Positions 5,592 to 9,031 of a stretch of DNA of 9,031 nucleotides are shown here, piece after piece. Position 1 is the stretch's first letter. Each line of letters starts with the position of its first letter. Origin of the DNA: JBCCRV01 sp047619315 (GTDB taxonomy: Bacteria; Myxococcota_A; Polyangia; Polyangiales; Houyiibacteriaceae); contig JBLHKB010000270.1 of the NCBI GenBank assembly GCA_047619315.1, positions 1-9,031 of the forward strand, in the 5' to 3' direction. The position numbers and the translations under genes are program-made. The notes below the pieces were generated by a model. That model saw only the letters and a list, made by a program, of their open reading frames with translations, was not told where the DNA came from and ran no database searches.

Positions 5592-7664
5592 ATGCTTTTT
5601 CGTAGCTCGCTCGTTCGATTCGTCTGTTTCGGCTTGGTCTTCTGTGCGTGCGAAGACGAGCCCGCCGAGGAGCGATTTGCCGTCGGCGCCCACGAGGTGG
5701 TGCTGAGCGATCGCGGCATTGAGCTGTGGACCGGCGGCGAAGCGACGTTTGCGCTCTCACCAGACGGGCCGGTGCGACGCTCGTACTCAGAGAGTGTGGA
5801 AGCCCCGTTGGCCATCTACAACTTCACGCGGACAGACGAGAGAGATGAAGGGACGACGCGAAGCTCCGCAACGGCTGATGCGTCCGGCGTCGTGATCGTG
5901 TTCGAAGGCGCCGCCGGCAGAGGCACGCTTCGAGTCAGCGCAGAGACATCCGAGCGCGTAGCGTTCCGCTTCGAGTTTGAGGAGGAGCGCGGTGAGGCCG
6001 TTGTCATTCCCGTGCGCTGCGACGACGAGGGCTCATTCCACGGTTTTGGCGTTCAGTACGATGGGACCGATCTGCGCGGAGAGACCTTCGACTTGATCGC
6101 CTCGGAGCAGGGCATCGGCCGCACCTCCAGCGTCGGCGACGAGGGACGTATTATCTTGGGCGACCTGAGGACGACATACTTTCCGATGCCCTATTGGATG
6201 GATGGACGGGGCCACGGCGTCCTGTTCCGCACCGACGAACGCGTGCGCGTGGACCTCTGCGACACGAACAGGGACATCGCCGGCGTCGAGGTCACAAGCC
6301 CCGGCGCCGTGGAGTGGGTTGTGTTCACGGGGCCGGCACCCCTCGATGTGATCCGCCAGCTCGGCGAAGAGGTCGGCGTTCCTGCGCCTCTGCCAGACTG
6401 GGCCTTTGGGCTGTGGCTCGCCGCCCAAGGAGGACGAGAAGAAGTCCTGGCTGAAGTGGACGCCGTCGAAGCGGCAGACCTGCCCGTCAGCGCGTTCTGG
6501 GTGCAGGACTGGACAGGCCGCCGAAGAAACTTCGGCGGCGGCTTTGGCGTGCAGTATCGCTGGGAAGCCGACGAGGAATTCTACCCGGACCTGCCAGGCC
6601 TGGTGAGTGACCTTCATGCTCGCGGGTATCGTTTCCTCGCCTACGCGAACCCCTTCATCGACACCATGCTCCCGAATCACTTTGCGGAGATGGAGGCGCA
6701 AGGGCTTCTGCTCACGAACGCCGAGGGCGAGGCCTATACTTTCTTCGCGCCCAACGGCATGTCAGCACATCCGGACCTGACAAACCCTGCCGCGCGCGAG
6801 TACGTGGTGAACGCGCTCCGCGCCATGATCGCGACCTACGGCTTTGACGGCTGGATGCAGGACTTCTCCGAGTGGACGCCCCTCGACGCGCAGAGCTCGA
6901 CGGGCGAAACGGGGTCGGCGTTGCACAACCGCTTCACGGTGCTGTGGCAGCAGATGGCCAAGGAAGCGTTCGAAGCAGAACGCCCGGATGGCGACTATGC
7001 GTTCTTCGGTCGCGCGGGGTGGCGCGGCGCTCAAGGCGTCTCGCAGATTCACTGGGTCGGCGATCAAGAGGCGAACTTTGAGCCCGAGGACGGCCTGCCA
7101 ACGGTGGTACCTGGGATGCTTGGACTGGGCTTAGCAGGGCAGCCCAACGTCACCCATGACATCGCTGGCTTCAGCGGCGGGCCCAGCACGAAGGAGCTCT
7201 ACTTTCGGTGGACAGAGCTCGGCGCCTTTACGCCCATCATGCGCACTCATGAAGGCAACGCGCGGGACCGAAACTGGGACTGGAACGGGGATGAAGAAAC
7301 GGTGGTGCACTTTCGCCGATTTGTTCGTATCCACGACCTCCTCGCGCCTCTCTTTCGGGAGCTCGCGGACCGCTCCCAGGCTTCGAGCCGGCCGATGGTG
7401 GAACACTTGATGCTGGCGTATCCAGAAGACCGTGAGACCTGGGACATCGATGACCAATACCTTTTGGGCCCGCTCCTCGTGGCGCCCATCACGAGCGAAG
7501 GCCAGAGTTCACGGAGCGTGTACCTCCCACAGGGCCAATGGTTTCATGTGTGGAGCGGCGAGGAATTCACCGGACCTGTGCGAATTGACGTCGAAGCGCC
7601 CCTCGGATCGCCACCGGTGTTCTCTTTGGGCGAAGACCGAGCAGATTTGCGCGCAGTAGAGTAG
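5592..7664 (+). CDS. Exported GH31 family glycosidase (YihQ-like, not a clear sulfoquinovosidase)
   Basis: A retaining alpha-glycoside hydrolase of family GH31; 690 residues, close to the ~680 of E. coli YihQ. The N-terminus (hydrophobic stretch to about 19, Cys20 followed by acidic residues) looks like a lipoprotein signal, though the lipobox FCAC is imperfect. Residues about 25-255 form the N-terminal beta-sandwich, about 269-580 the catalytic barrel, about 600-685 the C-terminal beta domain (LLGPLLVAPI, then LYLPQGQWFHVWSGEEF in YLPQGQWFHVWSGEEF form). The nucleophile is D424 in GWMQDFSEW and the acid/base D491 in VGDQEANF, spaced as in YihQ (67 apart). The sugar-binding region FRWTELGAFTPIMRTHEGN is well kept. 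The YihQ residues that grip the sulfonate (R301, W304, Y508 as I recall them) align with G317, V320 and a Phe in DIAGF, so sulfoquinovose is doubtful; a neutral alpha-glucoside or xyloside is likelier. The next gene starts 10 bases after the stop, suggesting co-transcription. Confidence 0.92.
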   Translation: MLFRSSLVRFVCFGLVFCACEDEPAEERFAVGAHEVVLSDRGIELWTGGEATFALSPDGPVRRSYSESVEAPLAIYNFTRTDERDEGTTRSSATADASGVVIVFEGAAGRGTLRVSAETSERVAFRFEFEEERGEAVVIPVRCDDEGSFHGFGVQYDGTDLRGETFDLIASEQGIGRTSSVGDEGRIILGDLRTTYFPMPYWMDGRGHGVLFRTDERVRVDLCDTNRDIAGVEVTSPGAVEWVVFTGPAPLDVIRQLGEEVGVPAPLPDWAFGLWLAAQGGREEVLAEVDAVEAADLPVSAFWVQDWTGRRRNFGGGFGVQYRWEADEEFYPDLPGLVSDLHARGYRFLAYANPFIDTMLPNHFAEMEAQGLLLTNAEGEAYTFFAPNGMSAHPDLTNPAAREYVVNALRAMIATYGFDGWMQDFSEWTPLDAQSSTGETGSALHNRFTVLWQQMAKEAFEAERPDGDYAFFGRAGWRGAQGVSQIHWVGDQEANFEPEDGLPTVVPGMLGLGLAGQPNVTHDIAGFSGGPSTKELYFRWTELGAFTPIMRTHEGNARDRNWDWNGDEETVVHFRRFVRIHDLLAPLFRELADRSQASSRPMVEHLMLAYPEDRETWDIDDQYLLGPLLVAPITSEGQSSRSVYLPQGQWFHVWSGEEFTGPVRIDVEAPLGSPPVFSLGEDRADLRAVE

Positions 7665-7665
7665 G

Positions 7666-7679
7666 CTCACGCGCGTGAG
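7666..7679. repeat. Perfect 14-bp palindrome across the sixA start
   Basis: CTCACGC (7666-7672) is followed directly by its reverse complement GCGTGAG (7673-7679), and the GTG start codon (7675-7677) lies inside the right arm. It could be an operator or an RNA stem that hides the start, but one such palindrome is roughly expected by chance in a window of this size. Confidence 0.35.
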
Positions 7680-8172
7680 AGTCCTTGTGATGCGCCATTC
7701 CACCGCGGTGGACCCCTATGAAGCACCGACGGACGAGACGCGCTGGCTCACCAGCGAGGGCCGCGCGCGAATGCGTGTGGTGACGCCCATGCTTCGAGAC
7801 GCCTTGGGGCCGATCACGCACATGTTCACAAGCTCCTTGGTTCGAGCCGTGCAGACGGCAGACCTTCTCGGCGAGGGCCTCGGCTTTCAAGGAGCCATCA
7901 CGGTCCATCGCGCCTTGGCGCCCGAGTTCGGGACCACGGCTCAAGCGCTGAGCGTGCTGGAAGGCCTCGACCCAAAAGCCACGGTGGTGCTGGTGACGCA
8001 CGCGCCGAAAGTTCGCGTCCTAGCGGGGCATCTAAGCGGCGAAGGAAAGCTGCCCGGCTTTCGTACAGCGAGCGCGTGCTGCATCGACATCGATCGAAAC
8101 GGTGCCGGGAAGATCGCCTTCTGGCTTGATCCGACGGCGGCTCAGATTCTCAGCACGCCGCCGACGCACTGA
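7675..8172 (+). CDS. sixA: SixA-type phosphohistidine phosphatase
   Basis: A 165-residue histidine phosphatase of the RHG superfamily, close to the 161 of E. coli SixA, a cytoplasmic enzyme that removes phosphate from phosphohistidine on phosphotransfer proteins. The N-terminal strand MRVLVMRHS carries R7 and the phospho-accepting H8; the usual Gly after RH is Ser9. R57 lies in SSLVRAVQTADLL, matching the second arginine of the family, and H109 in VTHAPKV matches the family's late histidine (SHLP in SixA). The short form without an inserted cap and without an acidic general-acid residue after strand four fits SixA better than phosphoglycerate mutase. The start is GTG, ten bases after the glycosidase stop, behind a weak AGAGTAGG site. 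The pairing with a glycosidase looks positional rather than functional. Its likely target is unknown: a histidine kinase lies nearby but no Hpt protein does. Confidence 0.85.
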   Translation: MRVLVMRHSTAVDPYEAPTDETRWLTSEGRARMRVVTPMLRDALGPITHMFTSSLVRAVQTADLLGEGLGFQGAITVHRALAPEFGTTAQALSVLEGLDPKATVVLVTHAPKVRVLAGHLSGEGKLPGFRTASACCIDIDRNGAGKIAFWLDPTAAQILSTPPTH

Positions 8173-8267
8173 GCGGGACGTACTCGGCCAGGCGGTGGCG
8201 CTCACGAGGCCCGTTGTCCAAATCTAGCATCTTCGTCCTAAACGTACGATCCGTCTCGGCTGGGTTC

Positions 8268-8276
8268 TGTTATGAT
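8268..8276 (+). promoter_or_regulatory. Extended -10 promoter
   Basis: TGTTATGAT combines the TGn extension (8268-8270) with TATGAT (8271-8276), one change from TATAAT. No -35 match stands out, which is tolerated by extended -10 promoters. The start point predicted seven bases after the hexamer is 8283, the first base of the GTG start codon of the next gene. Confidence 0.55.
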
Positions 8277-8282
8277 TACAGA

Positions 8283-9031
8283 GTGAGCCGTATATTATTT
8301 GTCTCACTTCTCGCTTTCGGATGCTCGGTGGACACCACCGGTTTGCTCCCCGCGGAAGACGCCGGCCTTCGAGATGCAGATCTCCCTGACAGTGTTGGGC
8401 TTGAGGACGCGGGGCGCGACGCCGGGCGCGACGCTGGTGAATGCTCGATAGGCGAGAGCCAGCCCTGCGAAAGCATCGGCGCTTGCATGAACCGACGGCA
8501 AGAATGCGTTGATGGATTCTGGGGTCCGTGCATCGAGACGGTCTTCGCGGAGACGGCAGAAGTCTGTGACATGGGCAACGTGGACGAAGACTGCGACGGC
8601 ACGAGCAACGAGGGCTGCGCTTGCTCGGATGGAGACACGGTGCCGTGCGGATCGGATATCGGGCTATGCCAGATGGGCGTCCAAAGGTGCGTTGACGGAG
8701 TCATCAGCGTGGAGTGCGACGGCGAGGTGGGGCCGGAGGCGGAGAGCTGCAACGGCATCGACGATAATTGCAACTCAGAGATCGACGATGGGGTGCTCAC
8801 CACGTTCTTCACCGACGGCGACGGAGATGACTTCGGCACCACGCCCACCATGCTGGCTTGCGAGCTTCCGCCAGGTTTTGCGCTCGTCGGTGGGGACTGC
8901 AACGACGGCAGTGCCGCGGTGTTTCCAGACAACGCAGAGCTTTGCGACACGCTGGACAACGACTGCGACACCTCCATCGACGAGGGTGTGGGCACGACCT
9001 ACTATCTGGACCAGGACGAAGACAACTACGG
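8283..9031 (+). CDS. MopE-like putative metal-binding lipoprotein (3' end off the window)
   Basis: A surface lipoprotein of a type abundant in myxobacteria; 249 codons are visible and the frame is open at the right edge. The GTG start gives a signal peptide MSRILFVSLLAFGC with the likely acylated cysteine at 14, then an Asp/Ala/Gly linker with the short repeat AGRDAGRDAG. Next come two Cys-rich modules (CSIGESQPCESIGAC to GFWGPC, and CSDGDTVPCGSDIGLC to VISVEC), each followed by an E-x-C-(N/D)-x-x-D-(D/E)-(N/D)-C box ending in a DEG/DDG turn, such as CNGIDDNCNSEIDDG and CDTLDNDCDTSIDEG. Between boxes are DGDGDDFG and GGDCNDGSAAVFPDNAELC, the hallmark of the MopE/putative metal-binding repeat. 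The Asp-rich turns suggest calcium or copper binding. No ATG or ribosome site exists upstream in frame, and the GTG coincides with the predicted transcript start, so a leaderless message is possible. Confidence 0.88.
   Translation, partial: MSRILFVSLLAFGCSVDTTGLLPAEDAGLRDADLPDSVGLEDAGRDAGRDAGECSIGESQPCESIGACMNRRQECVDGFWGPCIETVFAETAEVCDMGNVDEDCDGTSNEGCACSDGDTVPCGSDIGLCQMGVQRCVDGVISVECDGEVGPEAESCNGIDDNCNSEIDDGVLTTFFTDGDGDDFGTTPTMLACELPPGFALVGGDCNDGSAAVFPDNAELCDTLDNDCDTSIDEGVGTTYYLDQDEDNY

Noticed and set aside
6033..6701. 222-codon open minus-strand frame opposite the glycosidase
   Set aside because: It lies wholly within the GH31 gene, and its codons are the complement of conserved GH31 motifs.
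5592..7664. Calling the GH31 protein a sulfoquinovosidase (YihQ)
   Set aside because: Catalytic residues and overall length fit, but the residues that bind the sulfonate appear replaced (G317, V320, Phe in DIAGF), and no sulfoglycolysis genes are nearby.
8276..8995. Long open minus-strand frame rich in Ser and Pro opposite the MopE-like gene
   Set aside because: It mirrors the Cys/Asp/Gly-rich plus-strand gene, which has a signal peptide and family motifs; low-complexity antisense frames of this kind are a by-product of GC-rich codons.

Overview
This GC-rich window most likely comes from a myxobacterium-like member of the former Deltaproteobacteria (Myxococcota or a relative). Reasons: a Cys/Asp-rich MopE-type putative metal-binding lipoprotein at the right edge, a second small Cys-rich lipoprotein with a related motif, several lipoproteins in a short span, a hybrid histidine kinase behind a sigma-54 type promoter, and a multi-TM/GAF/GGDEF signalling protein. 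The placement is an inference from gene style; no 16S or other phylogenetic marker beyond the first 54 codons of EF-Tu is present.

Layout. 1-163 (-): 5' end of tuf. 164-606: gene-free divergent spacer holding a convincing minus-strand intrinsic terminator (255-284) that no visible minus-strand gene accounts for. 607-2724 (+): membrane diguanylate cyclase with two GAF domains. 2861-3510 (+): a decayed copy of a hybrid histidine kinase whose kinase half is frameshifted but whose receiver domain is intact and can be translated alone (3013-3510). 3511-3846: gene-free, ending in a near-consensus sigma-54 promoter (3788-3804). 3847-3954 (+): a 35-residue lipoprotein missed by normal length cut-offs, overlapping by four bases the start of 3951-5117 (+), the intact hybrid histidine kinase (HisKA-HATPase-REC) that is the sister of the decayed copy. 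5151-5444 (-): small Cys-rich lipoprotein, convergent with the kinase. 5592-7664 (+): GH31 glycosidase with a probable lipoprotein signal, followed after 10 bases by 7675-8172 (+), a SixA-type phosphohistidine phosphatase. 8283-9031 (+, runs off the edge): MopE-like lipoprotein from a GTG start that coincides with the expected transcription start of an extended -10 promoter.

How the parts may work together. The central block is a signalling region: c-di-GMP synthesis, a tandemly duplicated sensor-less hybrid kinase of which one copy has shrunk to a single-domain receiver, and a sigma-54 controlled micro-lipoprotein/kinase pair. The intact kinase and the orphan receiver share 80 of 115 aligned receiver residues, so they may share or compete for phosphate. 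The right half is a cell-surface block: lipoproteins and an exported GH31 enzyme that resembles sulfoquinovosidase YihQ in catalytic layout but lacks its sulfonate-binding residues. No mobile element, CRISPR array, intact tRNA or rRNA was found.
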